Under the pieces are notes generated by a model. It was given only the letters and a program-made list of their open reading frames with translations. It made no database searches and was not told the DNA's origin. From positions 434,001 to 498,000 of the forward strand of contig WACJ01000061.1 in NCBI GenBank assembly GCA_008973525.1: DNA of 64,000 nucleotides, in the 5' to 3' direction. How positions within the stretch are numbered: the first letter of the stretch is position 1; each line of letters begins with the position of its first letter. The position numbers and the translations under genes were made by a program. Below, one piece after another: positions 38,365-48,356 of this stretch. The DNA is from Stenopsyche tienmushanensis. Its lineage: Eukaryota; Arthropoda; Insecta; Trichoptera; Stenopsychidae.

Positions 38365-39850
38365 TTAGGATTAAAATTTTCTACAATCATGAATGAGAAA
38401 TTAAAACCTGTTCCAAAAATATCGAATCCCAAAAGGTTAAGCCTTTTCATCTTCTGAACTGAAATTCATATGTGAACATCGCAATATTTTAAATAGGAAA
38501 CTACAGAGACGTGATAAACATATTAATCATCTCTATTTTGGCAAAATTATTTAAAGATCATATCATTCAATATAAATTTCGGCCAAATAAAATTAAAAAA
38601 TAATGCAAGATTCATTTTTTATCATTTATATTTATATTTTGTACTTATTAATTGAGAACAATTTTTTGATATTTGCTGTAAACTTTACTCATTCTAATTT
38701 ACTTATTCGAATCTTCACACTGATAATATATGACCTACTGAAACAATGTGCCATTGTTCTTATTTGTATCGATTGTTTACCATAGAGCCTTGAAATATCT
38801 GAAAGATATAATCATTTAAGCAGGTCGCCAATATTTTCACCGCTACATTTACGAATTAATTTCATGCATGATTTTAGCGCCAGCATCAAAAACACGTCTC
38901 GAAATGTTCGGAGGGAAAATCGGCACATTAATGGGTTTTAAATTAAGAAATGTTTTTTTTTACCTCAATATCGGTGATTGTAGATAATTTTGAAATTTAA
39001 ATTGACCACACGTTTTCATCGAATCGAGATGCAGGCTGTGGATAGCCGATTTTTCGATGTGTTCTTCGGCTCAACGACGGAATGAGCAACGGAAGAAAGT
39101 AGTCCGCGGTCTGGACGATCGTCGAGATAATCAAAAAATAAATATATCATCACATTTTCAAGTTTACGTGAAGTAATTTGGAAGGAACGTCCAAAGCACA
39201 TGCAGGTCAGGAAAGCGGATTCTCCATTACGATAATTCAAGAATGAGCTTTAAACGCGAGGAATTCCACAATTCGAAAGAACACTGGATCCACTGGGGCG
39301 CTTCTCAACATTTGCGTCCAGGACATTATTAATATTTATTACGTGCCATGGACAATGTTTCCGCGAAACTATAAGCGTCCGATGCTCGTAAAATTCATAT
39401 TTTTTTCGAACAATTGAGCAATCACCATAAACTTTCGGCGAGAGCACAATACCTATACCGTTGCAACGTATTAAAAAAATATTATATATTCGACAAGGGA
39501 ACGCTCGTAAAATTTTATTTCGGACATCGCAGTATTTAATGTGGAATTTGAGAAAAATAAAAAGTTGTACCTGCATTTAAAGCGCATCTGCGATTTGGGC
39601 TTGCAGAGATTTATCGGCGATTTAAAAGTACGTTCGGCGAAAATTGCTAACTTTTTTACTACAGCCAAATATTTACGACTGTACTTGACGTTATCCAAGT
39701 TCTCAAATCGAGAGCATTATGCAGTGAAGCTTCATCAAGATGAACAGCATCTTCATCCATTTCATCAAACTGTCTAGAAATTATACGAGTACTCCCTTTT
39801 TTACAAAAAACAACAATCAGGATATAATGTGCATGGAAAAAACGACACTT
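38365..39850. other. AT-rich intergenic, nothing recognised
   Basis: A 108-codon minus-strand ORF at 39250-39576 shows no motif. No gene is supported. Confidence 0.5.
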
Positions 39851-39851
39851 G

Positions 39852-41030
39852 ATTTTCACTAGGGTTGCCACATAAATATTAAAGAAATTTAAAAAGCTAT
39901 AATTTTTTAGTCTCAAAAAAATATATATATATTATATACAATAATCGTTTTAGGTGTGGTATGCTTTAAAGCAAGTCGTTGGGCAGAGTGGGATTTAACA
40001 AATTTTCGCACGCGAATTTTGTTTCCTGCCTTTTTTCGAAGAAATGCACACAACGCATCTCATCCTTTTTACATCGAAGACTTTTTCCAAATCACTTAAG
40101 AAATGGCTGTTTTGTCCTTCTAAGCGAAAAAGTAAATCCCCACTCTTGTATTTTCTTATAGTTTTTTTGATCGTTTGGATAATCTATTTGAATCACCTGT
40201 CGAATCACTTCCAGCTAAAAATCACCAAGTGTGATATGCTTCCCTGTTTTTTCTCGAAATGCAAAGTATGAATTTGGTATACATAAATCGACGAGATGGA
40301 AAAATCTTGTTTGTACCATTTGATGGTTTTTCTGATAGACTTTACGAAAGATATCATGCTATCACTTCTGTCAACGATACGCATATTTCTCGTATAGCCT
40401 ATAACTGATTCAGGTTTCATTATGGAATCGCCACTTTGTCGATCTATTTTGTTTGATACGACTATATTTCCTGAGTGCATTGTGGATAGCATTGTGGATT
40501 TCACCTTTGGCCAATCTTCTATTAAATTTAGGCATACTAATCCAATTTTTTCGCACGGTTCCACAGCAATCTTAATCACAAAGTTGGACTGATATACCAA
40601 TTAAGATTTTTATTCAAATATGGTGTCATTAAGATCATTATTATGTTTCCACTAACACTCAAATTGTAGTTTTTGTTTAACTCCGTAGTGGCTCCAGTAT
40701 AAATGATGAAGTCCATAACAAATCCACTTTTGCAATCACACAAAACATAATTCCAAAGCAGATTCTTTTCAACGGAATGTACCGTTTTGAAGAGTAGTCT
40801 CCCTTTGAAGAGTAAAAGACTTTCATCGATGCACAATTTTTGGAAAGTACGTTTGATCATGTCTGTATTTTTTTATTTATTGTCTGTATAGATATTTTGA
40901 ATGATTGCTAACTTTTTATCAATTAAAAATTAATAATTTATATTTAAGAATAAATTAGATATTTTTGACAATTTCTGTTTGTGCCAACCCTGAAGAAAAA
41001 TTTCGAATATATCCTAAACTAAGGAAAATT
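39852..41030 (-). mobile_element. piggyBac-type element, copy 2 (inactivated)
   Basis: Closely similar to copy 1 from the shared GATTTTCACTAGGGTTGCC end to CTAAACTAAGGAAAA. The 94-codon ORF at 40860-40576 keeps the catalytic-region segment IDESLLLFKGRLLFK ... LCDCKSGFVMDFIIYTG. That at 40600-40205 holds PESVIGYTRNMRIVDRSDSM. A tandem 12-bp duplication near 40484 (CATTGTGGATAG then CATTGTGGATTT) is private to this copy. Its 5' terminus with TTAA is missing. Confidence 0.8.
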
Positions 41031-41654
41031 AATTTTATGTCACATGAAATACATACTTAAAGAAGTTATAAATGTTCACGATTTTCAACCTAAGGGATCA
41101 TCTCGCTTTATCAAGACAATTTTTTATTTTTTTTAACTTCATTTTTCGAACGTACATATTTCTAAAATTATCAAATCGAATGCTGCAGATCAGCCAAAAA
41201 AGACGAGACCGAGATAGCTGAAGGATTGCTTTGTAGAGCTGTAATCGCTTTTTAATAATATATTTCCCTTTACAAAAATTTTTTAGCAACTTAAAACTTT
41301 ACACGCGTTTTTCTTGAAACGACATTTTTGCATGCGGAGTTCATAGAATTTCGAAAAACCAAGTCACCGATTCATGCAATCACATATATTACACTGCAGG
41401 ATTAAGGTCATCCATATAATCATCATGCGCCCTTCATCCAACGATCACCTGGGTGAGTGTATCCACCTCATTAATAACTGTGGGTGCCTTTCGACCCGTT
41501 GATGCCAAGACTCGTTGGTTTTCCTTGGAAGACAGTAGAAAATTTTATGAGACGTCAGCGCTAAATTGATTGGAAATGACTTTCTGGAGTACATGGAGCC
41601 AAGTCCCTTCTTTGATCGCACCACCTTTGCGCTTTCCATTCTCTCTATGGAGCC
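41031..41654. other. intergenic; open frame running out of the LTR-like repeat
   Basis: On the minus strand, 41756-41445 is open for 103 codons, starting within the LTR-like repeat and continuing with MESAKVVRSKKGLGSMY. This could be the start of the internal region of an LTR element, but no gag motif is visible. Confidence 0.3.
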
Positions 41655-42072
41655 TTGTGTAACGTTGAGACGAGGACGCTCTCGGGGGCAGAGTCCCCGG
41701 GCGGCTCCCCGCCCCCACGTGCTCGTCGGGATGGCCGCGCTAGCGCACGGATCCATTCTTCTATCGGGCCGTGATGTTACTGGACGAATGAATGGGAATA
41801 GATGGGCATCGAATAGAAAGATTCTCTTCTCTAAATATTTATTCCAAACGAGAGAGGGAGAGAGATCTGGCTGCAGGAGGGACGACCTCCCGCCTCCTGC
41901 GCGTCACTACCCAACCGGCAACAGTGCACGCACAAGAAGCGATCGGTCGGTATGCAGGTGCAATGTCTCCGTAGGGCCACAAGAGATGGCGCTGTTAAAA
42001 TAACATATTACACTTGAAGAGAGATAGAAGATATCGCTGTTAATCTGGCGAATTAAATCTGTTCAGATTAAC
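41655..42072 (-). repeat. LTR-like repeat, copy 2 (inverted)
   Basis: An inverted homologue of 34305-34755, ending at GTTAAAATAACA on its 5' side plus the shared extension to about 42072. The extension contains a perfect 13-bp inverted repeat (42035-42047, CGCTGTTAATCTG, with 42064-42076). Confidence 0.5.
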
Positions 42073-42097
42073 AGCGCTACTACGTGGGAATAGTAGA

Positions 42098-42110
42098 CCC
42101 CCCCCCCCCC
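42098..42110. repeat. poly-C tract (13)
   Basis: Thirteen Cs directly after the LTR-like repeat region and before the unknown ORF fragments. Confidence 0.9.
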
Positions 42111-42111
42111 G

Positions 42112-42675
42112 CTACAATATCATATAGGCAAATTCAAAGGGCTTAAGAAATTGAAAACTCAGGCCGTTCTCTGTCTTGATGTCACGTAGAGTGAAATCGT
42201 AATAGAAAACAGAATTTGTTGCCAAGGGCCTCTCAAGTCCTAAATCTGAAACTGTGCTAATATCATCATCATCATAGTGCAGCCACTGACAGTCCACTAC
42301 AGAACTATAGGCCTCTTCAATATCCATTCACAGGAAGGGGTTACATCCATTTCGTCTGTGCCATACATTCACCTCCTCATTCGCTCGATATTGAATGTAG
42401 CATTACCATCGAGTTTTATTTCGAACGCTCACCCAACGGGTATCCTGAGTGAACGTATTGACGAATGCTTTCGCGAACGTCTCGATAAGGAGTTTGGGGG
42501 GTTTGTAAAGACTGAGTAGTTTTCATAGGGAGATGTGCTAATATAACCTGAACAAAATCCATACCTTCTTTTGAATCTGCAAAGTAATAGCTAAGGCATT
42601 GATAATATATAAAGAATCGTTTTGATAATATATTACCATGATAATGGAACCGTCTGTAGTTCATCCAATATTCGG
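42112..42675 (-). pseudogene. coding-like fragments of an unknown protein
   Basis: Two minus-strand ORFs, 42664-42416 (82 codons, with FADSKEGMDFVQVILAHLP and DVRESIRQYVHSGYPLGE) and 42327-42112 (71 codons, with SSVVDCQWLHYDDDDIS), have natural-looking composition and may be one frameshifted protein. I do not recognise it. It could be a degraded gene copy or the coding part of a mobile element. No splice sites support it as an exon. Confidence 0.3.
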
Positions 42676-42679
42676 ATTG

Positions 42680-44400
42680 TCCTCATGTTTCATTCAGTTT
42701 TCTTCATGAACTTCCATTTGCAAAAGTATGTATACATATGAGGCAAGTCGCGTAGATCAAATCCGACTGTAATTTAATAAGGTCGGCGACAATTTAATGC
42801 CGCAATCTTTAAAGTGAAACTAACCAAAATCAAAACGACTATTTGCGACGCAAATTACAGGAAATCGCATCTTTCTATGTCTCGCCATTTCTGAGACCAG
42901 GTTGTGGCATCGCTCGAACGACGTTCTCCAGCCAAAGCAGGTTGAGTGATTAAGATCTCGCGATTCTCGTTTCTTTCTGAAGCTGAGGAAACGCTGTGAA
43001 GAGAAGCCCGCGGTGATATATTCCCTTATTATAATTTCACAAGTGCCCACAAGCATATCAGCTTCATTCTGCTGCCGGTCAACATGTCACTTAGTGTTCC
43101 ATCTGAAAGTGGCAAGGTGCCGTCTATAAGACCGGCGACCATCTCGGACAGAACGCTTAAATAGTTTCAAATCGATCTCGTCACAATCACTAATTCAAAC
43201 GAAACGAATGAGCGCCGATCTGAGAGATGAGTCGAAGTGTCAATTCAAATTTTAAGCTCGCGCGCACATAACACAATTATTATCGTCCATGCCCAAAATC
43301 GTCGACGTCGACGAGCGATTCGGTTTTTCGCTCGTTATTTAAATAATATTAAAATATCATTTAATTAAAATCCTATTCTCGATTTCAACTTGACGTTAAA
43401 ATTGAAATTTTAAAAATATACATTTACAAATGTTTAGCATAAATTCACACCTTGTTTGATATTCGTGTCAATAACTTACAAAATTAAATTTTCACTGGAT
43501 AAATTCTATTCGATGCCGCAATTAATTATGATTATCATTAGCGATGCTTTCTTGTCGGCCAACAATAAAATGAAAGAGAAAATTATTTACAATTTAAACA
43601 AAAATCAAATTAATTCGACAGTGTTTTTTTTTATTTGAGACCCTTTTCAAACAAGATCATAAACGCTCGATGATATTTGCTTTCATTTCCCGGACATGTG
43701 CGTCAACGTTTCACTCGTATTGCTTTTATTTTTTCCGCCTCATAATTTATTACGCTCAGAAGAAGAAATAATTATAAAATGTCTGGACAAACCATGGTTC
43801 AAATTGAGGCCACTAGTGCATTTACTATGCCGGTCATAAAAGTCTTATAATAGAAAAGTTCCCGTTTATTTTACTTATTGCTTCTTTTATTTATAAATAA
43901 GTGCTTCAGTCCAATTCGCCATTATAACGTCGATAAAATTTCTTGTTTAACGATACAAAGCTCATTTGAGTGTAAACTGGACCTTTTTTCCGACGCTTTG
44001 CAATTTGCTAGTCATGGCATCTGAATTCTATTATAAAAGCTTGCCAACATGACAACTCCTTCGAATTTAATTTATTTATTTTGCATTTAGCTATTCAAGT
44101 CACAATTCTGCTCTGAATGCTTGGATGTACAGTTGTTTCTCTATTCAAACTATAAAAAATGACAAAACTGGACTTAAAACAATTTAGCTCTAAAATATTA
44201 ATAAAACATAATAAATATATATATTAGGGTGGTCCTTATTTTTCGACTTTTAAAAAAATGAGTGATCATATGATTTTCTGCCATAAAAAAATGAATACGT
44301 GTTTTTTTTAATTAAAATGTTTTAGAGGTCGCTAATATAGGTCAAAATTGGGAGGGAGTTGCCAGACTATTACCAGCTTGTTAAGATAGTACTTTTTTGG
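42680..44400. other. AT-rich intergenic; TIR-like AGGGTGGTCC motif
   Basis: No gene seen. Near 44225 TTAGGGTGGTCCTTATTTTT resembles a DNA-transposon terminus. Confidence 0.45.
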
Positions 44401-44404
44401 CGAA

Positions 44405-46260
44405 GGGGGGAATCTTCAAGACACCACCATTCTAGTGGTAGTGTGGGATTTTTACCCACTAAACCCCCTCCTCTTCGGCTGCCATCCGGCTACTAATTAA
44501 GTATTGCACAAGAGTGACAGCAATATATCCCTCACGGGCTCTCCATTTGTCTCTTTCTGGTTGTACTTCTACTACTAAAGTTCGTCGTCTTGTACGTTCA
44601 GCATCCTCCTTCTGCCGCATAGCGCACGTCGTGTATTTGCACCACCCATTCCATGCCCTAGCACCCGTTAACATTGAAGATACCATGTTGCTAGGGGAGA
44701 GCGAGCCAATTGTAAGCTCCTCCCGTAAGATATCTCTTTCGGTGCTCCATGCTGGGCACAAAAATGTCGTGTGCGCAACATCGTCGTACTCCGCTCCGCA
44801 GTGGTGGCACTCCGAGTCGGTCTTTTTGCCTATTTTGTGTAGGTAGCTATCAAAACAGCCGTGCCCGGTGAGGACCTGGGTCAAATGGTAGCACAGTTGA
44901 TCGTACTTTCTGGCTACCCAGGTTCTCAAGTTCGGTATTAGCTCGTGCGTCCACCGACCTTTAACAGAGTTGTCCCATCGGGACTGCTGGTGATTAGCTT
45001 AGTGTTTTTCTTGTCTTCGCCTTTCTGTATTACTTGTCTCTCGTAAGCGAACAGGTCGATTGGCGGTATGACAGTCAGTGCCAGGATGGCCACTGTAATT
45101 GCGCTCCTTCTCTGGACTCTGGCCATGTTGAGCCTGGCCCTTTCAATTTATAGTGCCTCAACTCATATCTGCGCGCTGTACAGCAGTACCGAGTGCACTA
45201 CCTCGTTGTAGAGTCGCCTCCTACTTGTTTTTGGGCTACCAATGTTGGGCATCAACCTGACCAGATTCTCCGCGATGCTTCCGCTACCTTCGCTGCTGCC
45301 TTCTCCGTGTGAGTGACAAATTGGAGCTTGTCATCAATCTCCACCCCCAAATACTGAATGGATCTTGAGTATTTAATCTCGCAACCCCGATCCTCAGGGA
45401 TGGGGGCGCAAGCTTCCTACATCTTGTGAAAAAGAGGGCCTCCGTTTTTTGGACAGCGAGCTCTAGACCAGCTCCTGTCAGTAACATCTTGGCCTTTCTC
45501 AGCGCGTCCTCGAACGTCGCTCGCAGAATCTCCGTGGATTTGGCTGTGACTAGGATGACAACGTCATCAGCGAAAGTGACCATTTTGGCTCCGTACATTA
45601 GCGACGTTCTCAGCAGTCCATCGTACATTACGTTCCACAGGACGGGTCCGAGCACCTTTCCGTAGAACGCTTTCCATCACTGGTTTTTCTCTTCTCTCCC
45701 CGTCTGGCATCTGCGTAGATAAGAGTTCTCCCGTGCAGATAGCGCTCTCTACCATTCTGATGAGGTATGGTGGGGTGTAAATTTTCCTCAAGACCTCGAG
45801 GATCAGATGCCACCTCGCCGAGTTCAAGGCATTCTTGACGTCTAGCGCAATCATTATTGTTGGTCTACTGGCGTTTACGCTGCTATACCACGCCTTTTCA
45901 CCGTGTCTACAACTTGGGTGATGACGTCGATTGTGGAGCGGTCTATACAGAAGCTGTACTGCTGTGGGGGAGGTCTCGTTTCGATGTGCTGCTGGAGTCA
46001 CTGGAGGATAAGTTTCTCCAGCAGCTTTCCCAACCCATCCAGCATGCACAGCGATCTCTACTCGGAGGTGCTTTCCCTTTGGAGATGAGAACCAGCATCT
46101 GCCTCTTCCATGGTGTGGGAAGATCCCTCCTGCTAGGCAGGTATTGTATACTGTCAGCAAGAGGTTCAGATCGGTATCGGTGACCAGGCCGATACTGGGC
46201 CAAAAAAATACTGGGCCGTTTATGGTATTTGTCGGAAGAGTTGGTGTCTTTTGCATTTTT
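44405..46260 (-). mobile_element. R1-clade non-LTR retrotransposon, RT to 3' UTR (decayed)
   Basis: Reading the minus strand: RT palm with IALDVKNALNSARW and PPYLIRMVES (about 45850-45730), then a shifted frame with LGPVLWNVMYDGLL and the catalytic FADD box (about 45570), then a gap with degraded sequence. The ORF2 tail at 44929-44459 reads YHLTQVLTGHGCFDSYL and CHHCGAEYDDVAHTTFLC. A 3' UTR hairpin is at 44423-44439. Frameshifts near 45660 and 45290 inactivate it. It is the longest R1-type copy in the window, and a diverged relative of the one at 22680-23425. Confidence 0.85.
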
Positions 46261-46826
46261 TGTCGACCAACTTTCAGTTCAAGTTAAAAAAAATATGATA
46301 AATGCACTTAAAATCAAAGATTAGAGGATTGCCTAAAAAAGCATAGAAGACTTTGTGACTAGCAACTTTTCAAGATTTTTCCAAAGTATCTTATATATAT
46401 TTTATATTTATATTTTATTAATTCTAATTTATATTTTATTAAAATTCACACCTTGTTGGCGATCCCTAAAAATTTTATTTTATAAAATTGAAAAAAATAC
46501 TGAAATAATTTTCAAGGGTGGAAAATCAAATGAAATGTCGACCAGTTAAATATTTTAAAAAAAATTTTTTTAAGTATATCAAAAATTCACAACCAAAAAA
46601 ATAAACGCAAATACTTTAAATACTATATTTATTATAACAGGGAATATATTGATTATATTCTTTAAACGCCAATATGCAAACTAATACAAAATTTAATTAT
46701 TTGAATAAAATTAAGCGACGATCAACATTTTTATACTTACTGATTTATTTTTATGCGATATCAATATACAAACAGTTTTGCACCGTTTGCACTTACGCTT
46801 ACGCGTCGATCATTAAATAAATTATA
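46261..46826. other. AT-rich intergenic downstream of the RING gene
   Basis: Very AT-rich; no gene or element recognised. Confidence 0.6.
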
Positions 46827-46832
46827 TTTATT
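46827..46832 (-). terminator. poly(A) signal of the RNF212-like gene
   Basis: AATAAA on the minus strand, about 80 nt after the stop codon. Confidence 0.5.
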
Positions 46833-46912
46833 AATATCAGAAATAATTTAAAATGAATTATTGATTTAAATAAATTACATAAACTAATGCATTCTTATAT
46901 TATTTTCATAAA

Positions 46913-48076
46913 TTATTCAAATCGTGGGGTACCAGAACCAATTGTCGATGATGGTGTAAGCAATGATGTGGTTCCTTTATTAATACCGGATCCCATATAC
47001 TAAAATTAAATTATGTACATATTAAAATAATTATATTATAAATTATAAACATTCAATGCTACGTACATATTCTTTAGTGGCACTGCCGTTTAAAAGCCGT
47101 CGCTGCGAACGAAGCGGTGTTATCGGAGTCGAATGAAACATCTTTGTCGTTAAAAAGCAATAATAAAATTAATCATTGAAAATTTTAAATACGACATTAA
47201 ATCGTAAAATTCAAATGTACTTCAGGTTTTGAAGCCCGCGGTAAATGCCTGCTAGTCGATTCATTTGGAGAATAAAATGATGCACCCTGAGGTACAACAG
47301 GCGTTGTAAATTCTTTATGCTTCCCTTAAAATATATGTTATTTTATAAAATATTTTTATCATATAAACTATTATAATAATTGATTATAATTACTGTTATT
47401 AAGTGAGGACGATGCAATAACAGATTTAAGAGCTTTATTCTCTCTCATGACCTTTATCATGTCTTCATACATCTTGGAAGCCATATCAGTTAAGCGTTTT
47501 ATTTCTAATTTTGCTTCTGAATATTTCAGCTCCTAAAACAATACTTTACTTCCAAAAAACAGTCATAATGGGACGATATAACCAAATTAATAACGAATTA
47601 TAAATATACCAAAGCAACCCTCCGAGCAGTAAGCCTCACACGGTGTTGCTTTTGAAAATCCAGAATTTTCTGAAACTTCTTAACGAGGTCAATAGGCTCG
47701 GAAAAATATTCTAATACATCATGGTTCATCTAAAAAAAAAAATCGTATTTCTCAGATCTCATTTATTTTCTACACAATTTAGCGTCTTTAATACTCACAT
47801 CAAGAACGAGCTTAATATAGTTGCAATCGGAATTGCATATTTTACATTTGCCATCTTTTATGCCTAAAAACATCAGGTCCAATTTAATATTAACATTCAT
47901 TTGTTTATTAATATTTGAAGCTTTACAATCATAGATAAGCCCATATAATATGGGAAACCTGTAGGTAAACAACCGGTACAGCAGATGTGACCGCAAGATG
48001 TCAGATGTAAGGCAGCGGGTGAATTCGAAGTCTTTCCCGGCTGCGAAAAGCATACATTACAATGCACCCAGTCCAT
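46913..48076 (-). CDS. RNF212/Zip3-family RING protein (meiotic crossover factor)
   Basis: Seven exons joined by GT-AG introns with conserved phase: 48076-47959, 47863-47799, 47729-47610, 47532-47394, 47324-47221, 47141-47067 and 46999-46913. Together they encode 235 residues. The start is MDWVHCNVCF. The RING finger spans about residues 6-55: C-x2-C at the start, LTSCGHICCTGC in the middle and CKICNSDC at the end. A helical segment follows (KKFQKILDFQKQHRVRL), as in RNF212, and the tail is Ser/Thr-rich and basic. This layout and length match RNF212, yeast Zip3 and the Drosophila Vilya/Narya/Nenya group, SUMO or ubiquitin E3-type proteins on the synaptonemal complex that designate crossovers. 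Orthology to a particular member is not decided. The ATG at 48076 was chosen because the RING starts right after it. The gene lies 280 bp downstream of PTCD3 on the same strand. Confidence 0.85.
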
Positions 48077-48356
48077 CTTCTGCACAGCCTGCTTGAAATT
48101 AAGCACTGCTACCAACCGTTTCACTCAAATAAAATACGGCAACACAATTAGGCATGCATTGCTCCAACAAATATTAATTATACAAATAAAAAATTATTAA
48201 TCTAATACATTAACATGCAATTTATACATAATCAAAATTTAAAAAAATAAATAAGACAAAATTTTGATTTTATATTTTTATTTAAACATAAGTCACCGTA
48301 ATAAAAAAACGATGATTCTAAAGCCTAAAAATGCACATTTATATAATATCAATTAT
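48077..48356 (-). promoter_or_regulatory. short intergenic region, PTCD3 3' end to RNF212-like promoter
   Basis: Only 280 bp separate the PTCD3 stop and the next start codon. It must hold the PTCD3 3' UTR and the promoter of the RING gene. No clear TATA box was identified. Confidence 0.45.
48277..48282 (-). terminator. poly(A) signal of PTCD3
   Basis: AATAAA on the minus strand about 75 nt after the PTCD3 stop codon. Confidence 0.55.
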
